Below are positions 1 through 6,497 of a stretch of 7,634 nucleotides of DNA, piece after piece. The stretch spans positions 1 through 7,634 of the forward strand of contig JASHPP010000813.1 in the NCBI GenBank assembly GCA_030038035.1, written 5' to 3'. Numbering within the stretch: the stretch's first letter is position 1; each line of letters starts with the position of its first letter. The notes beneath the pieces were generated by a model, which was not told the DNA's origin, searched no databases, and saw only the letters and a program-made list of their open reading frames with translations. The position numbers and the translations under genes were made by a program. The DNA is from Trebonia sp. (lineage in GTDB: Bacteria > Actinomycetota > Actinomycetes > Streptosporangiales > Streptosporangiaceae).

Positions 1-1
1 C

Positions 2-631
2 CACCGCACGCGCACCGGCGCCGGCGGGCGGGTCACGGCGTCGCTCGCGCAGACCGCCACGTACCACCAGGCGATCTTCATGCTGGACTACGACGGCAGG
101 CAGCATAGTGAGCCGCGCGGCCCGGAGGCGCTCGGCAGCGGCCCGTTCCAGCGGTACTACCAGGTGCGGGACGGCTGGATCTTCCTCGGCATGAAGCCAT
201 CGCAATGGCCTGACCTCCAGTCCGTGCCATGGCTGGCGGTCGCGGCCACGGTCAGCCCGGCGGATGCGGCCGCCGTTGAGGCGGCGCTCACCGCCGCATT
301 CGCCGGGCAGCCGGGCGCCGAAGCCGTCCAGGCCCTGCAGGAGGCGGGTGTCGGCGCCCACGAGGTGCTGACCACCGAGCAGGTAATGACCAGCGAGCGG
401 GCCAGAAAGCTCGGCCTCAGCCTCATTCAGGAGTCCGACGAGTTCGGCCCCGTCGTGATGCCGGGGCTCACCGTCCGGCTCTCGCAGTCCCCGCTCGTGC
501 TCGGCCGGGCCGCGGGCCGGGCCGGATCGGACGCGGAGAGCATCCTGGCGGAGGTCGGCATGGCCGGACGGATGACAGAGCTGTCCCGGGCCTGGGTGCT
601 GCGCACCGAGGACCTGCCGCGGGCCTGGTAA
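2..631 (+). CDS. CaiB/BaiF class III CoA-transferase, C-terminal part (5' end outside window)
   Basis: The reading frame is open from base 2 to the TAA at 629-631, giving 209 residues; the start lies upstream of the window. Class III (formyl-CoA transferase/CaiB-BaiF) enzymes move CoA between a CoA-thioester and a free carboxylic acid in the cytoplasm. The visible part fits that family. An early segment reads TASLAQTATYHQAIFMLDYDG. It is followed by a GSGPFQRYY...RDGWIFLG block, where these enzymes have their G-P-x-R-x-Y and DG-W/Y motif. Then comes an EAGVGAHEV segment and a tail in which the substrate-facing 'P-x-LG' region (SPLVLGRA) precedes a short helical end. The catalytic aspartate lies in the missing N-terminal part, so activity cannot be judged. 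The ATG at base 80 is an internal methionine, not the start. Substrate unknown; by position it could activate an acid made by the downstream pathway. The family call is firm. Confidence 0.88.
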   Translation, partial: HRTRTGAGGRVTASLAQTATYHQAIFMLDYDGRQHSEPRGPEALGSGPFQRYYQVRDGWIFLGMKPSQWPDLQSVPWLAVAATVSPADAAAVEAALTAAFAGQPGAEAVQALQEAGVGAHEVLTTEQVMTSERARKLGLSLIQESDEFGPVVMPGLTVRLSQSPLVLGRAAGRAGSDAESILAEVGMAGRMTELSRAWVLRTEDLPRAW

Positions 632-681
632 GCCTGGGTTCCGCTCGCTCGACAGCCCGGAGCGCGTTCGCGAGCGCGCGC

Positions 682-699
682 CGCCGCGCTGGCGCGGCG
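682..699 (+). terminator. GC-rich hairpin, possible terminator of the CoA-transferase gene
   Basis: CGCCGCG at 682-688 and CGCGGCG at 693-699 are perfect inverted repeats around the 4-base loop CTGG. The inner C and G can also pair. The hairpin lies 51 bases past the CoA-transferase stop. No T-run follows, so it is not a classical intrinsic terminator; actinobacterial terminators often lack the U-tract. In DNA this rich in G and C such a repeat could also be chance. Confidence 0.35.
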
Positions 700-760
700 T
701 TCTCGACGAAGAGCCGGAAATGTACCATCAGACAACAAGTGCCAATCTGTCACTGGCAGC

Positions 761-766
761 GAGGGG
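761..766 (+). promoter_or_regulatory. Ribosome binding site that decides the GTG start at 774
   Basis: GAGGGG lies 7 bases before the GTG at 774. The in-frame ATG at 720 has only weak purine sequence in front of it. The encoded N-terminus from 774 also lines up residue for residue with the N-terminus of the paralogue at 5289, so 774 is preferred. Confidence 0.65.
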
Positions 767-773
767 CAACGCC

Positions 774-1931
774 GTGCATCGCAGCGAGACAAGGTTCCTG
801 ACCACGCACACGGGCAGCCTGATCCGCCCGGACACGCTGGTCAGTGAGCCAGCGCGGGACGCCGGCGCGGCTGTGCGCGCCGACTACGCGCACACGCTCA
901 CGGCAGCGGTCGCGGAGGTGGTCTCCCGGCAACTGGACGTCGGCCTGGACGTGGTGAACGACGGCGAGTTCGGCAAGTCAAGCTGGGCGGCGTACGCGCT
1001 CGGCAGGGTCACCGGCTTCGAGATCCGCGCGGATCAGCTCAAGCCGCTGGACTGGCTCGGCAGGGACCGGGAGCGGTTCAAGGGCTTCTTCACGGATAAC
1101 CCGGAGCTACCGACCGCGCTGACGGGCGCGCCCGCGCAGGTGTGCGTCGGGCCGATCGAGTACACCGGCCATGAGCTGATCGGCCGCGACCTGGACAACC
1201 TGCAGGCGGCCGCGGCCGCTCACCCGGGACGCGAGTTCTTCTTCACCAGCGTGGCCCCGGCGAGCATGGCGTACCAAGGCGTGAACGAGTATTACAAGAC
1301 CGAGGAGGAGTACGTCTACGCCATGGCCGAGGCGCTGCGGCAGGAGTACCTCGCCATCCACGAGGCGGGGTACATCCTCCAGGTCGACGACGCCGTCCTG
1401 GCCAACATGTACGACTACCTCGCCGGGCAGGGCGCGGACGTCTACCGGCGCTGGGCGCAGTTGCGCGTTGACGCGCTCAACCACGCGCTCGCAGGGATTC
1501 CCGAGGACCGGATCCGCTATCACGTCTGTTTCGGCAGCTGGCACGTCCCGCATGTGGCCGACGCGCCGCTCTCGGAAATCGTCGACCTCATCCTGCGGGT
1601 AAACGCCGGCGCGTACTCCATCGAGGCCGCGAATCCGCGGCACGAGTGGGAGTGGGAGGTGTGGGAGCGGACAAGGCTCCCGGACGGCAAGATCCTTATC
1701 CCCGGCGTCATCACCCATCACACGACAACGGTCGAGCACCCGCGGCTGGTCGCCCAGCGGCTCGAGCGGTTCGCCCGGATCGTCGGCCCGGGCAGCGTCA
1801 TCGGCGGTGCTGACTGCGGTTTCGCTCAGTCGTCGGCCCTCAGGCGCACGCACCCCGAGGTGGCGTGGGCGAAGTTCGGCTCCCTCGTTGCCGGCGCACA
1901 AATTGCATCGCAACGTATTTGGGGTTCATGA
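774..1931 (+). CDS. MetE-like zinc protein (cobalamin-independent methionine synthase C-terminal-domain family), copy 1
   Basis: From GTG 774 this is 385 residues, matching only the catalytic C-terminal barrel of MetE (full MetE is about 750 residues). The family binds zinc through His-x-Cys, Glu and Cys and activates a thiol for alkyl transfer. All four ligands are visible: H250 and C252 (YHVCFGSWH), E284 (SIEAANPRHE) and C348 (GADCGF). The N-terminal strand TTHTGSLIRP keeps the Gly-Ser that touches homocysteine in MetE. The usual D-E-P motif is changed to D-D-A at 205-207 (LQVDDAVLAN), which is unusual. Relatives with this architecture include archaeal-type core MetE and epoxyalkane:coenzyme M transferase, so the methyl/alkyl donor and thiol are unknown. 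It is not housekeeping methionine synthase. The TGA overlaps an ATG (ATGA at 1928) that opens only a 7-codon frame. A diverged paralogue lies at 5289-6497, and both copies probably serve the same pathway. Confidence 0.85.
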   Translation: MHRSETRFLTTHTGSLIRPDTLVSEPARDAGAAVRADYAHTLTAAVAEVVSRQLDVGLDVVNDGEFGKSSWAAYALGRVTGFEIRADQLKPLDWLGRDRERFKGFFTDNPELPTALTGAPAQVCVGPIEYTGHELIGRDLDNLQAAAAAHPGREFFFTSVAPASMAYQGVNEYYKTEEEYVYAMAEALRQEYLAIHEAGYILQVDDAVLANMYDYLAGQGADVYRRWAQLRVDALNHALAGIPEDRIRYHVCFGSWHVPHVADAPLSEIVDLILRVNAGAYSIEAANPRHEWEWEVWERTRLPDGKILIPGVITHHTTTVEHPRLVAQRLERFARIVGPGSVIGGADCGFAQSSALRRTHPEVAWAKFGSLVAGAQIASQRIWGS

Positions 1932-1956
1932 CGACGCCAGGCAGCGCATAACCGAT

Positions 1957-1983
1957 TTGACTCCCCATCAGGAGCCGGATAAT
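1957..1983 (+). promoter_or_regulatory. Promoter-like sequence before the dioxygenase gene
   Basis: TTGACT at 1957-1962 and GATAAT at 1978-1983 resemble sigma-70-type -35 and -10 boxes and sit in a locally AT-richer patch. The spacer is only 15 bases, shorter than the usual 16-18. The start of transcription would fall near base 1990, leaving a leader of about 12 bases. It could drive the dioxygenase-thiolase operon separately from the first MetE-like gene. The short spacing keeps confidence low. Confidence 0.35.
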
Positions 1984-1988
1984 CCCGG

Positions 1989-1995
1989 AAAGGAG
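1989..1995 (+). promoter_or_regulatory. Strong ribosome binding site for the dioxygenase (fixes the ATG at 2002)
   Basis: AAAGGAG lies 6 bases before the ATG at 2002. The same frame stays open upstream to base 1807, but that part overlaps the MetE-like gene in another frame and has no such site, so the start is 2002. Confidence 0.8.
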
Positions 1996-2001
1996 ATCAC
2001 C

Positions 2002-2628
2002 ATGACGGTGCAAGCGCAGGCCACTGACAGTGAGTTCCTGGACCGGGGCGTAGCCGGCGTGATGGCAGGCAAGACGCCGGGCGTGCGGGCAACGCCGCCG
2101 CCAGGCCCGGGCGAGCTGCCGCAGACGCCGCAGGAGGTCGAGGGACCTTTCTTCCGGCTCGGTGCCCCGAACCGGTCGAATCTGCTGGAACCCGGCGACG
2201 AACCGGAGATCATCATCACCGGCCGGGTCCTGACTGAGAAGGGCACGCCCATCCCCGGCGCGGTCGTGAACTTCTGGTCCAGCAACAAGTTCGGTGACTA
2301 CGACGCAGTCGGCTACCAGTACACCGGCTACGTGGTGACCGACACGGCGGGCCGCTATGAGGTCACTTCGATCATCCCCGGCTGCTACCAGCCCCGCAAC
2401 GCCAAGCATATCCACGTCAAGGTGCAAGGGATCAGCAGGCCGATCACCACCCAGCTCTTCATCGAGGGCGAGCCGCACAACACCGACGACGAGTACTACA
2501 ACCCTGACCTGCTCGTGCCCTGCACGGTCGACGGGAACGGTGTCAAGCACGGCACCTTCGACTTCGTCATCAAGCAGTTCACCGAAGAGGAGAACGTCAC
2601 CGCGGAGACCCTCGCGGCCAGGGTGTGA
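2002..2628 (+). CDS. Intradiol ring-cleavage dioxygenase (short, cytoplasmic form)
   Basis: This 208-residue protein belongs to the non-haem Fe(III) dioxygenases that insert O2 between the two hydroxyl-bearing carbons of catechol-type rings to give muconate-type diacids. The expected ligands are visible: Y100 (FGDY), Y129 (PGCY), H136 and H138 (KHIHVKV). They lie in the beta-sandwich that starts near residue 67 with IIITGRVLTEKGTPIPGA. The entry motif EVEGPFF is at 45-51. The protein lacks the helical linker domain of catechol 1,2-dioxygenases, and only 6 residues separate Y129 from H136. The Arg normally three residues before the first His is not there (N133); R132 and K135 are nearby. There is no signal peptide. 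Its TGA overlaps the GTG of the thiolase gene, indicating translational coupling. Catechol, hydroxyquinol or protocatechuate-like substrates are all possible; the family call is firm but the substrate is not. Confidence 0.9.
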   Translation: MTVQAQATDSEFLDRGVAGVMAGKTPGVRATPPPGPGELPQTPQEVEGPFFRLGAPNRSNLLEPGDEPEIIITGRVLTEKGTPIPGAVVNFWSSNKFGDYDAVGYQYTGYVVTDTAGRYEVTSIIPGCYQPRNAKHIHVKVQGISRPITTQLFIEGEPHNTDDEYYNPDLLVPCTVDGNGVKHGTFDFVIKQFTEEENVTAETLAARV

Positions 2629-3797
2629 GCGTGACCATTCGCGGCAAGGCCCACATCGCCGGTGCCTACGAGCACCCGGACCGCAGGATTGCCGACCAGT
2701 CGATTGCCCAGGTGCACGCGGAGGTGGCACTCGGCGCGTTGGCCGACGCTGGCCTGTCGCTCAGCGACGTCGACGCGTACTTCTGCGCCGGCGACGCGCC
2801 CGGGTTCGGGCCGATCTCGATGGCCGACTATCTCGGGCTGCGGCGGCTGCACTACGCGGATTCGACGGAGACCGGCGGCTCCTCCTACGTGGCGCACGTC
2901 GGCCACGCGGCCGTAGCGATCGCCGCGGGAAAGTGCCGTGTCGCCCTCATCACGCTCGCCGGGCTGCCCAGGTCGCAGCGGACGCCCCGTGCATCCGCGT
3001 CGGGGCTGGCGCCGGAGGCAGCGTTCGAGCAGCCGTTCGGGCCGACCACGGTGTCGATGTACGCGCTGGCGGCCCGGCGGCACATGTACGAATACGGCAC
3101 GACGAGCGCCCAGCTGGCGGCGATCAAGGTGGCGGCGTCCCGGCACGCGCAGCACAACCCGAACGCGATGCTGCGCACGCCGGTGACCGTTGCGGAGGTC
3201 CTTGATTCGCCAATGATCAGCGATCCGCTGCACCGGCTGGATTGCTGCGTGATCAGCGACGGCGGCGGGGCGCTCGTCGTGGTGGCACCGGAGGTAGCCA
3301 GGGACCTGCCCCGGCAGACCGTCAAGGTGCTCGGCCACGGCGAGTCGCCGAAGCTAGCGGACAACGGTCGCATCGACCTGACCTGCACTGGCGCGGTGTG
3401 GTCCGGACCGCGGGCGTTCGAGGAGGCAGGCGTGACGGTCGGCGACATCGACTACGCGTCGATCTACGACTCGTTCACGATCACGGTGCTCCAGACGATC
3501 GAGGACCTGGGGTTCTGCGAGAAGGGCAAGGGCGGCGCGTTCGCGGCCGACGGCTCCCTGGAGGCGCCGCACGGCAGCCTCCCCTTCAACACCGACGGCG
3601 GCGGCCTGTGCAACAACCACCCGGTGAACCGCGGCGGGATGACGAAGGTGATCGAGGCGGTCCGGCAGCTGCGCGGCGAGGCCAACGGCCCGGTGCAGGT
3701 GCCCGACTGCGAGATCGCGCTCGCGCACGGCAACGGCGGGTCGCTGGGCACCCGGTCGGCCGCCGCGACGCTCATCCTCGGCCGGGAGGACGCGTGA
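2625..3797 (+). CDS. Thiolase-like protein without nucleophilic Cys (DUF35-partnered, Ltp2/SCPx type)
   Basis: The protein has 390 residues from GTG 2625, which overlaps the previous stop as GTGA. GTG 2631 is an alternative start two codons in and has AGGG at better spacing. The fold is that of the thiolase superfamily: an N-terminal half with DVDAYFCAGDAPG, and the active-site loop DSTETGGSSYVAHVGHAA at 79-96. A second half follows with YASIYDSFTITVLQ (277-290), NTDGGGLCNNHPVNRGG (322-338) and AHGNGGSLGTRS (367-378). The catalytic Cys of true thiolases is replaced by Ser (S86/S87) and the C-terminal Cys by His (H368). Such thiolase-like proteins work with a DUF35 partner, as in the Ltp2-ChsH2 aldolase of steroid side-chain breakdown, which cleaves a beta-hydroxyacyl-CoA by retro-aldol reaction. 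The next gene is that DUF35 partner, so a C-C lyase or acyl transferase acting on a CoA thioester is likely. Ordinary thiolysis is less likely. Confidence 0.87.
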   Translation: MSVTIRGKAHIAGAYEHPDRRIADQSIAQVHAEVALGALADAGLSLSDVDAYFCAGDAPGFGPISMADYLGLRRLHYADSTETGGSSYVAHVGHAAVAIAAGKCRVALITLAGLPRSQRTPRASASGLAPEAAFEQPFGPTTVSMYALAARRHMYEYGTTSAQLAAIKVAASRHAQHNPNAMLRTPVTVAEVLDSPMISDPLHRLDCCVISDGGGALVVVAPEVARDLPRQTVKVLGHGESPKLADNGRIDLTCTGAVWSGPRAFEEAGVTVGDIDYASIYDSFTITVLQTIEDLGFCEKGKGGAFAADGSLEAPHGSLPFNTDGGGLCNNHPVNRGGMTKVIEAVRQLRGEANGPVQVPDCEIALAHGNGGSLGTRSAAATLILGREDA

Positions 3798-4216
3798 GCA
3801 CGCAGGACGGGTCGCTTCCCGCGCCCGCGCCGGTGGTCAACCCGGAGACCAGGGAGTTCTGGGCGGCGACGGCGGAGGGCGGGCTGCTGCTTAAGCGCTG
3901 CCTGGACTGCGGCGGCGTGATCTGGTACCCGCGAGCGATCTGCCCGGAATGCTACAGCCTGCACACCGAGTGGTTCGAGGCGTCCGGCCGCGGCCGCGTC
4001 TACAGCTACACGGTCAACTACCGCCCTGAGGGCGCGTACCAGGACTGCGCGTCGATCGTGCTGGCCTACGTCGAGCTCGACGAGGGCCCGCGGATCATGA
4101 CCAACATCGTCGCGGCCGATGGCGCTGATCTCGTCGTCGGCCTGCCAGTCGAGGTCGAGTTCCACGACACCGGAGAAGGTAGCGCCCTGCCCAGGTTCCG
4201 GCCCGCGGCCAGCTAA
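3794..4216 (+). CDS. DUF35 / Zn-ribbon OB-fold protein, partner of the thiolase-like protein
   Basis: This is a 140-residue protein starting at GTG 3794, which overlaps the thiolase stop as GTGA. GGGAGGA at 3784-3790 serves as its ribosome binding site, with spacing a little short. It has the two-part family layout. First come N-terminal helices with EFWAATAEGGLLLKRC. Then comes a rubredoxin-like zinc ribbon, C36-x2-C39 and C50-x2-C53, with the usual WYPRAICPEC sequence. An OB-fold follows from about residue 62 (GRGRVYSYTVNYRPEG) to VGLPVEVEFHD near 115-125. In characterised relatives (ChsH2 C-terminal domain, archaeal HMG-CoA synthase partner) this protein binds the thiolase-like dimer and helps form the acyl-CoA site. 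The frame is open far upstream, but that part only shadows the thiolase gene. The overlap and the known pairing make a 1:1 complex with the preceding protein very likely. Confidence 0.9.
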   Translation: MSTQDGSLPAPAPVVNPETREFWAATAEGGLLLKRCLDCGGVIWYPRAICPECYSLHTEWFEASGRGRVYSYTVNYRPEGAYQDCASIVLAYVELDEGPRIMTNIVAADGADLVVGLPVEVEFHDTGEGSALPRFRPAAS

Positions 4217-4232
4217 CGGAAGGACTACCGCG

Positions 4233-5267
4233 ATGCGAGGAGACACGACGGCGCCGCCAACCGCTGACTTCAGGTACGAGGTCGACGCACAGTGGGAAAA
4301 GCTCCCGGCAGGGATCTCTCACCGTGACGTGTCGGCGGTGGACACCGATTCCCAGGACCGGGTGTACCTGCTGACGAGATATGACTCCAACCTGCTCGTG
4401 TATGAGCCAGACGGCACTTTCATCACCGCCTGGGGCGGGGAGAACTTTACCAACCCGCACGGGCTGACCGTCGGGCCTGACGACTCGGTGTGGACCGTGG
4501 ACAACGGGGACCACACCGTACGGAAGTTTTCTCCGGACGGGAAGCTGCTGCTGACGCTTGGCCGGCCCGGCCAGCCCTCGGACACCGGCAACAGGAAGGG
4601 CGGCCCGTTCGTCGTCCACAACGTCGAGACCGTCGAGCGGGCGGGCGAGCCATTCAACGGCTGCACTAACCTGGCGATCAACTCGGCCGGGCGCATCTAC
4701 GTCGCGGACGGCTACGGCAACTGCCGGGTCCACGTGTTCTCCCCTGACGGGGAGCTGATCACGTCGTGGGGTGAGGTGGGGGTCGGCGCCGGCCAGTTCC
4801 ACCTGCCGCATGGCATCGCGGTCGGCCCCGATGACCGGGTGCACGTCTGCGACCGGGAGAACGACCGCATCCAGGTCTTCGATCCCGACGGCCGCTACCT
4901 CACGGAATGGACCGATGTGCAACGTCCCTGCCACGTCGCCATCGACGCCGACGGCTATTCGTATGTAGCGGAGCTGTGGCGGCCCAAAGGCAAGGGCTCC
5001 TTCACGCACGGGTTCATGCGCGAGGATCATCCCGGCCGGGTCACGATCTTCGCGTCCGACGGCTCCATCGTGGCCAGGTGGGGCGCGAGCACGGTCAGCC
5101 GGACCGCGCCGGGCAACTTCATCGCCCCGCACGGCATCGCCGTTGACTCACGCGGCGACCTGTACGTCTGCGAGGTTTCCTACACCTTCGGGGTTGGGCA
5201 GGGCGGCGTAGGCCCGGCCGAGGCGGCCGCTCATCAGATCCAGAAGTTCACCCGGCGCACCTCGTAA
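4233..5267 (+). CDS. NHL beta-propeller, peptidyl-alpha-hydroxyglycine alpha-amidating lyase (PAL)-like
   Basis: A 344-residue protein from ATG 4233, with GGAAGGA at 4218-4224 just after the DUF35 stop. It has repeated NHL blades of the form HGxxV-(D/V)-x-YVxD-xxNxRIxxF-xPDG at about 44-63, 75-104, 144-173, 192-220, 231-275 and 298-340. It resembles the PAL half of peptidylglycine amidating enzyme, a zinc propeller that breaks alpha-hydroxyglycine amides into amide and glyoxylate. The PAL catalytic positions have matching residues: R49 (LLTRY), H76 (NPHG), Y161 (VADGY), H193 (LPHG), H300 (APHG). C144 and C164 fall at one PAL disulfide pair. The VCDRENDRIQVF blade is strikingly PAL-like. There is no signal peptide, so it is cytoplasmic, and no copper monooxygenase partner is in view. 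Its neighbours suggest a small-molecule substrate, such as an alpha-hydroxy amide or a lactone; that is inference. A purely structural NHL protein is possible but less likely given the intact site. Confidence 0.82.
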   Translation: MRGDTTAPPTADFRYEVDAQWEKLPAGISHRDVSAVDTDSQDRVYLLTRYDSNLLVYEPDGTFITAWGGENFTNPHGLTVGPDDSVWTVDNGDHTVRKFSPDGKLLLTLGRPGQPSDTGNRKGGPFVVHNVETVERAGEPFNGCTNLAINSAGRIYVADGYGNCRVHVFSPDGELITSWGEVGVGAGQFHLPHGIAVGPDDRVHVCDRENDRIQVFDPDGRYLTEWTDVQRPCHVAIDADGYSYVAELWRPKGKGSFTHGFMREDHPGRVTIFASDGSIVARWGASTVSRTAPGNFIAPHGIAVDSRGDLYVCEVSYTFGVGQGGVGPAEAAAHQIQKFTRRTS

Positions 5268-5288
5268 CCACGGAAGGAACGGGCGCAG

Positions 5289-6497
5289 ATGAGGCATAGC
5301 ACCGACCGGATCCGGTCGACGCACGGCGGGAACCTGCCGCGGCCGGCGGAGTTCGACACGCTGCTGCAGCAGGGCCCGGTGGTGACGGCGGAGGTGGCTG
5401 CGGAGCTGCCGGCCGCGGTGCGGTACGTGGTGGATCGTCAGCTCGAGTGCGGTGTGGATGTCGTTAACGACGGCGAGTACGTGAAGGCCGCAGGCGGGGG
5501 AGCGTACTCCGGGTACATCCATCAGCGGGTGACCGGGTGGGAGTTGCTGCCGGTCGACGCCTCGAAGCCGCGCAAGCGTGATGGCGTCGGCGGGCGGGAA
5601 CGGCGCATGTTCCCCGGATTCTACGAATCGGGGCTATGGCTGCAGGGGTCGGGTGGCCCGGTCCGGCCCGGCTACTTCAAGCCCGGCCGGCCACCGGAGC
5701 CGACCACTGAGCGGGTCGCCACCGGCCCGGTCACCTACACCGGGCACGATGCCATCAAGGCCGACGTTGCGGCGCTCACCAAGGCGCTGGCAGGCAAGCC
5801 CGCCGAGGTGGAGGGTTTCGTGGCGGCGCTGGGCCCGCTGAGCCTGGGCGCGGGGGCGCGCAACGAGTACTACTCCACCGAGGAGGAGTACATGACCGCG
5901 GTCGCCGAGGTGGTCCGGGAGGAGTACAAGGTGATCACCGACGCGGGGTTCATCGTGCAGATCGACGAGCCGGAGTTCGCCACCTCGTGGCAGTTCTATC
6001 CCGACTGGGACGTGCCCCGGTACCGTCAGTACCTGGAGTTCTGCGTGGAGATCATCAACCACGCGCTGAACGGCCTGCCGGCTGACCAGATCCGGTTCCA
6101 CGTCTGCTGGGGCAGCGGACACCGGCCGCATGTGACCGATATCGACCTGGTGCACATCGGCGACCTGCTGGTCAAGATCAACGCCCAGGCATACTCCGTC
6201 GAGGCCGGCAACGTCCGGCACGCCCACGAGTGGACCGTGTGGCGCGACATCAAGCTGCCTGACGGCAAGATCCTGGTGCCCGGCGTCATCTCGCACGCGA
6301 CCGACTTGGTCGAGGCCCCGGGCCTGGTCGCCGAGCGGCTAGTCAACTATGCCAGCGTCGCGGGCCGCGAGAACGTCCAAGCCGGCACGGACTGCGGCAT
6401 CGGATCACGCGTCGGACACGAGGAAATCGTCTGGGCCAAGCTTCGCGCCATGGCACAGGGCTGCGAACTGGCGAGCAAGAAGCTGTGGGGAAAGTGA
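5289..6497 (+). CDS. MetE-like zinc protein (cobalamin-independent methionine synthase C-terminal-domain family), copy 2
   Basis: The protein has 402 residues from ATG 5289, with GGAAGGA at 5272-5278. It is a single MetE-type barrel with all zinc ligands: H271 and C273 (FHVCWGSGH), E305 (SVEAGNVRH) and C369 (GTDCGIG). It shares with copy 1 the blocks DVVNDGE, NEYYxTEEEY, LPDGKILxPGVI and a C-terminal LWG. It differs clearly: about 17 extra residues lie between roughly 87 and 143, the D-E-P motif is intact (QIDEPEF, D226-E227-P228), and the substrate-strand Gly-Ser is Gly-Asn (STHGGNLPRP). It is therefore a diverged paralogue rather than a recent duplicate. It lies 21 bases after the propeller gene and 13 before the amidohydrolase, inside the operon. 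Reaction unknown: methyl or alkyl transfer to a thiol is the family chemistry, with core MetE or epoxyalkane:CoM transferase as the nearest models. Not a housekeeping MetE, because the N-terminal half-barrel is absent. Confidence 0.86.
   Translation: MRHSTDRIRSTHGGNLPRPAEFDTLLQQGPVVTAEVAAELPAAVRYVVDRQLECGVDVVNDGEYVKAAGGGAYSGYIHQRVTGWELLPVDASKPRKRDGVGGRERRMFPGFYESGLWLQGSGGPVRPGYFKPGRPPEPTTERVATGPVTYTGHDAIKADVAALTKALAGKPAEVEGFVAALGPLSLGAGARNEYYSTEEEYMTAVAEVVREEYKVITDAGFIVQIDEPEFATSWQFYPDWDVPRYRQYLEFCVEIINHALNGLPADQIRFHVCWGSGHRPHVTDIDLVHIGDLLVKINAQAYSVEAGNVRHAHEWTVWRDIKLPDGKILVPGVISHATDLVEAPGLVAERLVNYASVAGRENVQAGTDCGIGSRVGHEEIVWAKLRAMAQGCELASKKLWGK

Larger units (their letters stand above)
632..773. 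promoter_or_regulatory. Intergenic spacer, probable promoter/leader of the downstream MetE-like gene
   Basis: This 142-base gap is the longest non-coding stretch in the window. Its first half is extremely GC-rich and can fold (hairpin at 682-699). Its second half (about 716-760) is visibly richer in A and T than anything nearby, as expected near a promoter. I could not find a well-spaced -35/-10 pair: TACCAT at 723-728 fits a loose TAnnnT -10 but has no good -35 at 16-18 bases. The promoter assignment is therefore inferred from composition and position. Confidence 0.3.

Noticed and set aside
720..773. Upstream ATG start giving the first MetE-like protein 18 more residues
   Set aside because: Ribosome binding site is weak there, the extra residues have no match in the paralogue's N-terminus, and GTG 774 has GAGGGG at ideal spacing.
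1107..1913. Long antisense open frame opposite the first MetE-like gene (similar ones lie opposite most genes, e.g. 1840-2730, 2496-3338, 4095-5132, 5634-6296)
   Set aside because: Long antisense frames are expected in high-GC DNA; the products are arginine- and valine-rich with no recognisable domain and mirror the real genes.
774..1931. Annotation as housekeeping methionine synthase MetE (also for 5289-6497)
   Set aside because: Only the C-terminal barrel is present, substrate-site motifs have changed, and both genes sit among catabolic genes in duplicate.
1928..1951. Seven-codon frame (ATGACGACG...TAA) overlapping the stop of the first MetE-like gene, considered as a leader peptide
   Set aside because: Very short, no ribosome binding site of its own, no codon pattern typical of an attenuator.
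2357..3205. Plus-strand frame spanning the dioxygenase/thiolase junction
   Set aside because: Low-complexity Ser/Arg/Ala-rich shadow of the two real genes in another frame.
2625..3797. Annotation as acetyl-CoA acetyltransferase
   Set aside because: The nucleophilic cysteine loop reads TGGSS and a DUF35 partner follows, pointing to the aldolase/acyl-transferase branch.
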